From: an uncultured Desulfuromonadales bacterium
Lineage (GTDB): Bacteria; Desulfobacterota; Desulfuromonadia; Desulfuromonadales; Geopsychrobacteraceae
NCBI GenBank assembly: GCA_945788205.1
Contig: CALZLE010000355.1
Coordinates: forward strand, 1 to 5,074
Length of the DNA stretch: 5,074 bases
Reading direction: 5' to 3'
In this document: positions 1 to 5,074 of the stretch, in pieces
Numbering within the stretch: the first letter of the stretch is position 1
How the letters are laid out: every line of letters begins with the position of its first letter
Notes under the pieces: model-generated
What the model was told of the DNA's origin: nothing
Databases searched by the model: none
What the model saw: the letters and a program-made list of their open reading frames with translations, nothing else
Program-made: the position numbers and the translations under genes

Positions 1-126
1 GCAGGAAGGCCGAGACGTCTACATTCGTGAGGGCCGTAACGTAGCACTTCCGCAACCAGCGGCCGTACGGTTTGCGAGTGACAATTGTTGCAGCCCTCAC
101 GAATGTAGACGTCTCGGCCTTCCTGC
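1..126. repeat. Perfect 34-bp inverted repeat at the window edge (probable fold-back artefact)
   Basis: Bases 1-34 are the exact reverse complement of bases 93-126, with a 58-base spacer (35-92). The pairing ends at 35/92 (C and A do not pair) and the outer end cannot be tested because the window begins at base 1. The arm at 93-126 encodes ordinary CcoO residues (about 49-60) in the right frame. The arm at 1-34 stands where further CcoO sequence should be and encodes a non-family peptide. A chimeric or hairpin read at a contig end is the simplest explanation; a true local inversion that breaks ccoO is less likely. Confidence 0.9.
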
Positions 127-272
127 TCTAATGGGGTGTAAGGAACGACACCTTCAATACGATCTGCATCCGTATTTACCCACATAAAAGGCATAAATGT
201 GGTGACGATGGTGCCGACCAGAATCGCGGCGGTTGCCAGCAACATAAAGAGAATAGGTTTTTTTTCTAACAT
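1..272 (-). CDS. ccoO: cbb3-type cytochrome c oxidase subunit II (CcoO), N-terminal part
   Basis: Membrane-anchored mono-heme c-type cytochrome subunit of the cbb3 oxidase, which passes electrons towards the CcoN active site; the heme domain faces the periplasm. Translation from the ATG at 272-270 gives 90 residues and runs off the window. One membrane helix spans about residues 6-30. The stretch around residues 52-60 (GRDVYIREG) leads into the heme c motif C61-N-N-C64-H65 followed by SQTVRP, all characteristic of CcoO. The start is set by a strong GGGAGGG ribosome binding site 7 nt upstream, lying in the last codons of ccoN; the ATG follows the ccoN stop after 2 bp, so translation is probably coupled. 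CcoO proteins are usually about 200 residues. The family sequence holds to about R78-Y79-G80, after which the frame reads PHECRRLGLP, not CcoO-like, because bases 1-34 are an inverted copy of bases 93-126. The last 10 residues are therefore probably spurious. Confidence 0.93.
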   Translation of the reverse strand, partial: MLEKKPILFMLLATAAILVGTIVTTFMPFMWVNTDADRIEGVVPYTPLEQEGRDVYIREGCNNCHSQTVRPLVAEVLRYGPHECRRLGLP

Positions 273-274
273 GA

Positions 275-1690
275 TTAAACCCTCCCTTCAGCTTCGACAA
301 TTGCCGGTGAAGGGGCATCGCTCTTTTTCACCGTCATGTAGATATTGTAGATAAAGACCAGCACGCCGATGAAGAAGATCAAGCCGCCGATGGTTCTCGC
401 CCACCAATAGGGATACATCTCAACCATCGTTTCCATGAAGGTGTAGGTGAGGCTGCCATCCGGGTTCATGGCATTCCACATGCCGGCCTGAAGGACGCCG
501 GCGACCCAGAGACTGATCGACCAGATCAGCTGGCCGATCAGGACCAGCCAGAAGTGCAGGTTGGCCAGCGGGATGCTGAACAGCTCTTTGCCGTAGAGTC
601 GCGGTACCAGGTAATAGATGCTGGCGAATGCGATCATCGAGACCCAGCCCATGGTGCCCATGTGAATGTGAGCAGGCACCCAGTCGGTATAGTGAATGAA
701 GGCGGAGAAAGTCCGGATTGACTGCATCGGCCCCTGCAGGGTCTGTAGCCCGTAGAAGGTGATGCCCATAATCAGGAACTTGACCAGGAAATTTTCTCGC
801 ATCTGGTGCCACTGGCCATTCATCGACAGGTAGCCGTTGATGACCGAGCCCCAGGAGGGTGCGATCAGCATGACCGAGAAGGCCATCGCCAGAGTCTGTA
901 TCCAGTCGGGAACCGGGGTCCAGAGCAGGTGATGAGCGCCGGTCCAGAGATACATGAAGATCAGCGACCAGAAGGAGATAATCGACAGCCGGTGGCTGTA
1001 GATCGGTACGCCAGTCGATTTCGGCAGAACATAGTAGAACATCGCCAGCGGCGGCGCGGTCAGCGCCATTGCCACCGCGTTGTGAGCGAACCACCAATGC
1101 ACGTTGGCGTCGTTGGTCCCCGCATAGGCTGAATAGGATTTAAACAGCGAGACCGGGAAGGCCGCCGAGTTAACGACGAACAGAATCGCGACACCAATAA
1201 TTGCCGCCATCATGTACCAGAGGGAGATATACATCTGCTCCTCTTTGCGCTTGATGATGGTCATGATGATATTGATGGCAAACACCACCCAGAGAACGAT
1301 GATCATCAGGTCGATCGGCCACTCCATCTCATGGTATTCCTTGGAAGTGGTGAAGCCCATCAGCAGGGTTACCGCCGAGGCGATGATGGTCGCATTGAAA
1401 AGCCACAGCTGGAACTTCGCCAGCCCCGGACTCCAGATCGATGTCTTGCAGAGCCGCTGCGCCATATAGAGGAACATGGCGAAGATGGTTCCAACCCCCC
1501 AGCCGTAAATCCCCGCATTGGTATGAATCGGGCGGAGTCTGCCGAAGGTCAGGTAAGGGGGGAAGTTCATTTCCGGATTGGTCATCTGTACTGAGACAAT
1601 GACACCGACCAGAACGGCAACCAGGCCCCAGATGATGCTCCAGATGACGAACCCCCTGACGATGTCAGTGTTATAAGCCGGTTTTTCCAT
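275..1690 (-). CDS. ccoN: cbb3-type cytochrome c oxidase catalytic subunit I (CcoN)
   Basis: Catalytic heme-copper subunit of the proton-pumping cbb3 oxidase, reducing O2 to water in the cytoplasmic membrane, typically with high oxygen affinity. The protein is 471 aa, the usual family length, and very hydrophobic, consistent with about 12 membrane helices. By alignment from memory to the Pseudomonas stutzeri enzyme (offset of 4 residues), H56 (IHTNAG) and H343 bind low-spin heme b. H203 (AHNAV) and H253-H254 bind CuB, Y247 is the tyrosine cross-linked to the CuB histidine, and H341 is the axial ligand of heme b3 (HIH motif). The family segments KEYHEMEWPID (117-127) and HYTDW (333-337) are present. 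The ATG at 1690 is chosen because AGGAGG lies 4 nt upstream and the N-terminus then matches the family; the frame stays open to 1774, adding 28 non-family residues. Position 319 is Gln where canonical CcoN has Glu. First gene of the operon, with ccoO 2 bp downstream. Confidence 0.97.
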   Translation of the reverse strand: MEKPAYNTDIVRGFVIWSIIWGLVAVLVGVIVSVQMTNPEMNFPPYLTFGRLRPIHTNAGIYGWGVGTIFAMFLYMAQRLCKTSIWSPGLAKFQLWLFNATIIASAVTLLMGFTTSKEYHEMEWPIDLMIIVLWVVFAINIIMTIIKRKEEQMYISLWYMMAAIIGVAILFVVNSAAFPVSLFKSYSAYAGTNDANVHWWFAHNAVAMALTAPPLAMFYYVLPKSTGVPIYSHRLSIISFWSLIFMYLWTGAHHLLWTPVPDWIQTLAMAFSVMLIAPSWGSVINGYLSMNGQWHQMRENFLVKFLIMGITFYGLQTLQGPMQSIRTFSAFIHYTDWVPAHIHMGTMGWVSMIAFASIYYLVPRLYGKELFSIPLANLHFWLVLIGQLIWSISLWVAGVLQAGMWNAMNPDGSLTYTFMETMVEMYPYWWARTIGGLIFFIGVLVFIYNIYMTVKKSDAPSPAIVEAEGRV

Positions 1691-1734
1691 ACCACCTCCT
1701 GATGGGAGTAATAAATACCAAAAATAACAGAGTA

Positions 1735-1762
1735 AGTTTATGGGACTTTGAGTAAATGTCAA
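1735..1762 (-). promoter_or_regulatory. Possible second, proximal promoter of ccoNO
   Basis: A second perfect TTGACA (1762-1757, minus strand) has a 16-bp spacer to TAAACT (1740-1735, 4 of 6). It is weaker than the upstream candidate because of the poorer -10 box and short spacer. It would start transcription near 1728, about 38 nt before the ccoN start codon. The two TTGACA boxes lie 61 bp apart, and the shared motif could instead be a regulator half-site. Confidence 0.35.
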
Positions 1763-1794
1763 TTGCTGAATCAAATGGGATAAAATCGGTAAGG

Positions 1795-1823
1795 ATTGTA
1801 TGGTGAGTGCAAGAATATGTCAA
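1795..1823 (-). promoter_or_regulatory. Predicted upstream promoter of the ccoNO operon
   Basis: Read on the minus strand, a perfect TTGACA (1823-1818) is followed by a 17-bp spacer and TACAAT (1800-1795, 5 of 6 consensus bases). This is the best sigma70-type match upstream of ccoN. Transcription would begin near 1788, giving a leader of about 98 nt. Prediction from sequence only. Confidence 0.6.
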
Positions 1824-1850
1824 ATAGAAAAATTCAGTAATGCAGTTTTC

Positions 1851-1880
1851 TTGACACTGTTGCTTTACTGTTAATAGTAT
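1851..1880 (+). promoter_or_regulatory. Predicted promoter of the histidine kinase gene
   Basis: A perfect TTGACA (1851-1856) is followed by an 18-bp spacer and TAGTAT (1875-1880, 4 of 6). Transcription would begin near 1887, leaving a short leader of about 22 nt before the ATG at 1909. The -10 overlaps an imperfect palindrome at 1866-1879 that could be an operator. It diverges from the ccoN promoters within a region of about 220 bp. Confidence 0.5.
1866..1879. promoter_or_regulatory. Imperfect 14-bp palindrome over the kinase -10 box (possible operator)
   Basis: The sequence TACTGTTAATAGTA reads as a palindrome except for one mismatched pair (12 of 14 bases symmetric). It covers most of the predicted -10 element of the kinase gene, where a bound regulator would block transcription. 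In AT-rich intergenic DNA such a short palindrome can arise by chance, and I cannot assign it to a known regulator. Confidence 0.2.
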
Positions 1881-1908
1881 AGGGAATCCTTCATGATTTC
1901 AGGTGATT

Positions 1909-3408
1909 ATGAAAATAACCTTGGGCCGAAAACTATTTCTTTACACCAGCATTTTGTTGTTGGCAGTACTTCTTGTTGCCTTTGCTGTTTTAGAGCGTAA
2001 TCAGGCCAGGCAATGGCGCGAATACCTCAATGTACAGCAATTGGCTTTCGCCCGTTTTGCAACTCCGGAGCTGCTGAAGCACTTTCGTGGCAATTTCAGT
2101 CAAGCGACCGGACCTGCTCATCAACAACAACTGCAGGGGTTGCTCAGCTTCAATCCTGACCTGATCAAATTTACAATTTTTTCACCAACGGGCCGGGAGC
2201 TTTACGATCTACCCCCGTTGCTGCCAGTCGACCTGCCAGAAACCTTTTCCGCGAGGGAAAACCTTGCGGCGGTTTTTGACCCGGCTCTACAGACTTTAAC
2301 TTCAACCGATGGTCGCAACATTCTGGAAGTCCTTGCCCCGGCATTCGGTCCGAGCGGACAAAAAGTTCTCTACGTTCGTTATCTGTTTTCATTCCAATCT
2401 GTCGAACAAAAATTACAGGAGATGCGTCGGACCTTTCTATTGATTGCTTTGATTGCTGCCGGATGTTCTTTGCTGTTGGTTGCACTGGTCGCCAAGCGAT
2501 TTACCATGCCGATACACCGTCTGATTGGCGGAGTTCGTGCGATATCGAGCGGCAAATTGGAAACCAGTATTCCAACGAGAGGTTCTGATGAGCTCGCTCA
2601 GTTGGGTGCTGCATTCAACGAAATGGCTGCCAGTTTGTCTGCAAATCAAGCGGAACTTCATGCGAAGAACAGCCAGCTGCAAAGGGCAAACGATGAATTG
2701 CGGTCGATTCAGGAGCGGTTGCTGCGCACCGAACGTCTGGCGGCAGTTGGTCAGGTCGCTGCCGGGGTATCGCACGAAATTGACAATCCGATCGGGATTA
2801 TCCTCGGTTATGCGCAGCTGATGTTAGAAGATTGTCCAGCAAACGATCCGCGCGGCGAAGATTTACAAGCGATTGTTGATGAGTGTCATCGCTGCAAAAA
2901 AATTACCGGTGGCTTGCTCGGTCTGGCTCGTAGTGGTGAACCACAGCGCGAACCCGTTGCGCTTCAGCAGTTGATCCAGGAAACGGTCGATTCGTTGCGC
3001 CCGCAAAAAATATTTCAGCAGATTGCTGTTCATTTGCCTGCTGTCGATATGGATTCCGAAGTTTGGGCTGATAGCGATCGCATTCGCCAAGTTCTGATGA
3101 ATCTGTTACTCAATGCGGCACAGGCATTAAGGGGCAGCGGTGAAATCTGGGTTAAGTTGCGCGAATCGAAGTCACGCTTGATTGTTGAGATCCACGACGA
3201 TGGGCCTGGATTTACAGAGAACAATCCGGAGAAGTTTTTTGAGCCCTTTTTTACCACCAAGGGCGGCGGAGAGGGCACAGGCTTGGGACTGTCGATTTGT
3301 CGAAAGTTGGTCGCAGAGCATGGTGGCGAAATATCTGCCGCGGACTCACCACATGGCGGCGCTTTGGTGTCAGTTTCTTTGCCATTGCGGAATCGAGAGA
3401 AAATCTAA
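1909..3408 (+). CDS. Membrane-bound sensor histidine kinase (HAMP-HisKA-HATPase_c)
   Basis: Two-component sensor kinase that would autophosphorylate on a histidine and pass the phosphate to a response regulator. The protein is 499 aa. Membrane helix 1 is at about 8-28 and a periplasmic sensing domain of unrecognised fold at 29-175. Helix 2 is at about 176-196, HAMP at about 197-249 (P201, then DEL at 227-229) and a probable coiled coil at 245-277. HisKA has phospho-acceptor H289 in SHEIDNP. The ATPase has N box N398/N402 (NLLLNAAQAL), G1 box D430-D-G-P-G434, F box FFEPFFTTK (443-451) and G2 box GTGLGL (456-461). All catalytic boxes are intact; the HExxNP and ATPase style is NtrB-like. ATG 1909 is preferred over in-frame GTG 1903 because AGG at 1901-1903 lies 5 nt before the ATG and would overlap the GTG. 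It is divergent from ccoNO, and no response regulator is in the window, so its partner and signal are unknown. A link to oxidase control is only positional. Confidence 0.93.
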   Translation: MKITLGRKLFLYTSILLLAVLLVAFAVLERNQARQWREYLNVQQLAFARFATPELLKHFRGNFSQATGPAHQQQLQGLLSFNPDLIKFTIFSPTGRELYDLPPLLPVDLPETFSARENLAAVFDPALQTLTSTDGRNILEVLAPAFGPSGQKVLYVRYLFSFQSVEQKLQEMRRTFLLIALIAAGCSLLLVALVAKRFTMPIHRLIGGVRAISSGKLETSIPTRGSDELAQLGAAFNEMAASLSANQAELHAKNSQLQRANDELRSIQERLLRTERLAAVGQVAAGVSHEIDNPIGIILGYAQLMLEDCPANDPRGEDLQAIVDECHRCKKITGGLLGLARSGEPQREPVALQQLIQETVDSLRPQKIFQQIAVHLPAVDMDSEVWADSDRIRQVLMNLLLNAAQALRGSGEIWVKLRESKSRLIVEIHDDGPGFTENNPEKFFEPFFTTKGGGEGTGLGLSICRKLVAEHGGEISAADSPHGGALVSVSLPLRNREKI

Positions 3409-3431
3409 ATATCGATTATTGGAAAAAGGTT

Positions 3432-3460
3432 TTGACATCAATCGGCGTGGTTTTTAGAAT
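3432..3460 (+). promoter_or_regulatory. Near-consensus promoter of the polyprenyl synthase gene
   Basis: A perfect TTGACA (3432-3437), an optimal 17-bp spacer and TAGAAT (3455-3460, 5 of 6) form the strongest sigma70-type promoter match in the window. Transcription would start near 3467, giving a leader of about 96 nt before the ATG at 3563. It lies just after the kinase stop (3408), and I see no terminator hairpin between the two genes, so read-through from the kinase is also possible. Confidence 0.7.
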
Positions 3461-3562
3461 GACCCGATTATCGAACCTGACCGTTGCCGATGTAAGTTTT
3501 GAAATGTGCGTTTTGTGCTTATCATCTCCCTTTTTTGTGTCGCCCAAGGATTTTGATTTGTT

Positions 3563-4531
3563 ATGGATACAGTTGTTGAACTGTTAAAAGATGAAATGAG
3601 CGCAGTTGAAGGGCAGATTAAAACGAATCTGTCTTCAGATGTGCAATTGGTCAGTCAGGTCGGGGAATATATCCTCTCCAGTGGCGGTAAGCGGATTCGT
3701 CCGATGTTGCTGCTGCTGTCGGCTCGCCTCTGTAATTATCAGGGCGAAAAACATGTCGAGCTGGCCAGTGTTGTCGAATTTATCCATACGGCAACATTGC
3801 TGCATGATGATGTCGTTGATAGTGCTGATCTGCGCCGTGGTAACCGTTCTGCGAATTCGGTCTGGGGAAATCAGGCCTCAGTATTGGTCGGCGACTTCTT
3901 GTTTGCCAAATCTTTTTCAGTTATGGTGAACAGCGAAAGTCTGAAAATCCTGAAGATTCTCTCGGATACGACAACTCAACTCGCTGAGGGAGAAATCCTA
4001 CAGCTGATCAATACCTGCGATCTGGAAGTCGACGAACCGCGATACCTACAGGTCGTGCGCGATAAAACTGCAATTCTGATTGCCGCAGCTTGCCAGGTTG
4101 GCGGGGTACTGGCCGGCGTTGACGAGCAGAAAGAACTTGCGCTGCGTGAGTTCGGACTGGAGATCGGTATCGCTTTCCAGCTGATGGATGATGCTCTCGA
4201 TTATGTCGCAGACGAAGCTGATTTCGGCAAAGAACGTGGCCATGACCTGTATGAAGGGAAAATGACCCTGCCGCTGATTTGTGCTTTTGCTAAATCTTCC
4301 GCGGAGGAAAAAGAAGAGATTTCCCGGATTGTTGAAGCGGAAGAGTTGAGCACGGAAGACCTGGATTATATCTGCGAGCTTATCGATCGCCATGGTGGTA
4401 TCGATTACACACGCCAGAGAGCTGCAGATCGGATTGAGTTGGCCAAACGGCAGCTTGAGCTGTTTCCCGATTGTGAAGCAAAACAGGCACTCTTTGATCT
4501 TGCCGATTACGTTGTGACTCGCAATAAATAG
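3563..4531 (+). CDS. ispB: Long-chain all-trans polyprenyl diphosphate synthase (octaprenyl diphosphate synthase-like)
   Basis: Extends farnesyl (or geranylgeranyl) diphosphate with isopentenyl diphosphate units to make the side chain of respiratory quinones; a soluble enzyme working near the membrane. At 322 aa it matches E. coli IspB (323 aa), with similarity along the whole length. Visible motifs are GGKRIRP (41-47), the first Asp-rich motif D82-D-V-V-D86 followed by DLRRG, GDFLF (110-114), K168-T169, the second Asp-rich motif D209-D-A-L-D213, and EGKMTLPLI near residues 232-240. The residue five places before the first Asp-rich motif is small (A77), as in long-chain synthases; short-chain enzymes often have an aromatic there. 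Exact chain length cannot be read from sequence. The start at 3563 aligns with the IspB N-terminus; the ribosome site AAGGA (3546-3550) is 12 nt upstream, longer than usual. It has its own promoter and terminator, so is probably monocistronic. Confidence 0.95.
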   Translation: MDTVVELLKDEMSAVEGQIKTNLSSDVQLVSQVGEYILSSGGKRIRPMLLLLSARLCNYQGEKHVELASVVEFIHTATLLHDDVVDSADLRRGNRSANSVWGNQASVLVGDFLFAKSFSVMVNSESLKILKILSDTTTQLAEGEILQLINTCDLEVDEPRYLQVVRDKTAILIAAACQVGGVLAGVDEQKELALREFGLEIGIAFQLMDDALDYVADEADFGKERGHDLYEGKMTLPLICAFAKSSAEEKEEISRIVEAEELSTEDLDYICELIDRHGGIDYTRQRAADRIELAKRQLELFPDCEAKQALFDLADYVVTRNK

Positions 4532-4561
4532 AAATTCGGTTATCATTTCATTGTTTAATTC

Positions 4562-4591
4562 AAGAGGGGTTCTGCGGAGCCCCTCTTTTTT
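4562..4591 (+). terminator. Intrinsic terminator after ispB
   Basis: A 10-bp stem (4563-4572 with 4577-4586, one T-G wobble, four consecutive G-C pairs) closes a TGCG tetraloop and runs into six T residues (4586-4591). It sits about 30 bp after the ispB stop codon and separates ispB from the downstream sensor gene. The stem also has A residues 5' of it, so it may work weakly on the opposite strand. Confidence 0.9.
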
Positions 4592-4620
4592 GTCCGCTAT
4601 GCCTTCTCATGGCTTTTCGC

Positions 4621-4626
4621 TATAAT
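4621..4626 (+). promoter_or_regulatory. Perfect -10 box immediately before the sensor gene start
   Basis: A consensus TATAAT ends 6 nt before the ATG at 4633, so transcription would begin at or next to the start codon. No convincing -35 box is found at the right distance (4598-4603 reads TATGCC) and no TG extension is present. Because the ispB terminator ends at 4591, the gene's own promoter must lie in the 41 bp between them or overlap the terminator, which supports this box. Confidence 0.45.
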
Positions 4627-4632
4627 CCGACC

Positions 4633-5074
4633 ATGTTCAAAATTAATCTGCATAAAAAGGTGCTTGGCGCCTTTCTGCTTCTGTCCCTGCTTCCGCTGGT
4701 TCTTTTATTAATCAACTCGCATCACAGTTTGCGCTTGGTTGAGGACTTGTTGCGTCAGCGAATAACTGAAGCTCTCGACACCCAAGCGGCTGAAGCTCTG
4801 GAATTGAGGGCGGAAATGGTTGCCCGCCAAGTCAGTGATTTTTTGCACGCGGTTGAGGGTGATTTACACGACCTTGCTTCGCTCCCGATTGTTGAAAAGG
4901 AATATCTCGATTTTAACTGGAACCACCAGCAGATGCTCTGGTATCGGCGTGGTACTAACGAAAAACCGATTGAAGTGCGAGAAAAGGTCCTGCTCTACAG
5001 CGAGCTGGCGTTCATTGGTGCGGATGGTCAGGAAAAAATCCGTATAATTGAGGGGCGGCCAGCGACAAAATTGA
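4633..5074 (+). CDS. Membrane sensor protein with Cache-like extracellular domain, N-terminal part
   Basis: The 3' end lies outside the window; 147 residues are visible. A positively charged N-terminus (KINLHKK) leads into one membrane helix at about 10-27, followed by a long amphipathic helix (about 32-84) rich in E, L, A and R. Near 120-139 is a strand-like segment LLYSELAFIGADGQEKIRI. This arrangement, an N-terminal anchor, long helix and then sheet with a 'FIxxxGxEKIRI' strand pair, resembles periplasmic Cache (double PAS-like) domains of sensor kinases, chemoreceptors, SpoIIE-type phosphatases and cyclases. The output domain is not visible, so the class cannot be named. Start choice: ATG 4633 or in-frame ATG 4609 (8 residues longer); neither has a ribosome binding site. 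I prefer 4633, since TATAAT at 4621-4626 would place the transcript start there and the product begins directly with the basic anchor. It is set off from ispB by a terminator. Confidence 0.8.
   Translation, partial: MFKINLHKKVLGAFLLLSLLPLVLLLINSHHSLRLVEDLLRQRITEALDTQAAEALELRAEMVARQVSDFLHAVEGDLHDLASLPIVEKEYLDFNWNHQQMLWYRRGTNEKPIEVREKVLLYSELAFIGADGQEKIRIIEGRPATKL

Noticed and set aside
420..1594. Several long open frames overlapping ccoN on both strands.
   Set aside because: They are shadows of a clear, full-length ccoN with all ligands; their translations are rich in R, H and P, as expected for out-of-frame reading of membrane protein codons.
1757..1773. Possible FNR/ANR site near TCAATTGCTGAATCAA upstream of ccoN.
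   Set aside because: One half-site (ATCAA) fits, but the partner TTGAT-like half is not at the required 4-bp spacing.
1893..2000. Out-of-frame 35-codon ORF (ATG at 1893) overlapping the start of the kinase gene, with AGGGA 7 nt upstream; considered as a leader peptide.
   Set aside because: The predicted kinase promoter starts transcription near 1887, so the AGGGA at 1881-1885 would not be in the message. The peptide has no recognisable features.
3441..3491. Inverted repeat ATCGGC / GCCGAT (3441-3446 and 3486-3491) in the ispB leader, considered as a terminator or riboswitch element.
   Set aside because: Only 6 bp with a long spacer, no T-run, and one arm lies within the promoter spacer, upstream of the predicted transcript start.
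3459..3587. Short ORF of 42 codons (MTRLSNL...) between the kinase and ispB.
   Set aside because: Its ATG overlaps the -10 box of the strong ispB promoter, it has no ribosome site, and its end overlaps ispB in another frame. Most likely chance.
4046..4546. 166-codon open frame on the minus strand opposite ispB.
   Set aside because: It lies entirely antisense to the conserved C-terminal half of ispB, has no family resemblance, and no promoter or ribosome site is evident.

Overview
The window comes from a bacterial chromosome, or a metagenome contig, of a Gram-negative respiring organism. A cbb3-type oxidase operon, an NtrB-like sensor kinase, an IspB-type polyprenyl diphosphate synthase and a Cache-like sensor together fit a proteobacterium in the broad sense. 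A Desulfuromonas/Geobacter-like lineage (Desulfurobacterota) is my best guess from the protein style, but that is inference and nothing here proves it.

Layout. Positions 1-1690 (minus strand) hold the start of a cbb3 cytochrome c oxidase operon: ccoN (complete, 471 aa) followed after 2 bp by ccoO (N-terminal part only). The first 34 bases of the window are an exact reverse complement of bases 93-126, inside ccoO. The ccoO frame leaves the family sequence exactly where this copy begins, so bases 1-34 look like a fold-back (chimeric) contig end and not biology. Positions 1691-1908 are a divergent regulatory region with two good promoter matches for ccoN and one for the kinase gene. Positions 1909-3408 (plus) encode a complete membrane-bound HAMP/HisKA/HATPase_c histidine kinase with no response regulator in view. 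Positions 3409-3562 carry a near-consensus sigma70-type promoter for the next gene. Positions 3563-4531 encode an IspB-type long-chain polyprenyl diphosphate synthase, closed by a strong intrinsic terminator at 4562-4591. From 4633 to the window end runs the N-terminal part of a second membrane sensor protein, whose start codon lies 6 nt after a perfect TATAAT box with no ribosome binding site, as expected of a leaderless mRNA.

How the genes work together. CcoN and CcoO are core subunits of a high-affinity terminal oxidase. IspB makes the polyprenyl tail of the respiratory quinone that feeds electrons into the chain. The two sensors could regulate nearby or distant genes, but their targets cannot be read from this sequence. 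Overall this is ordinary core-genome content. I found no convincing new system. The items most worth a second look are the fold-back end and the leaderless-type start.
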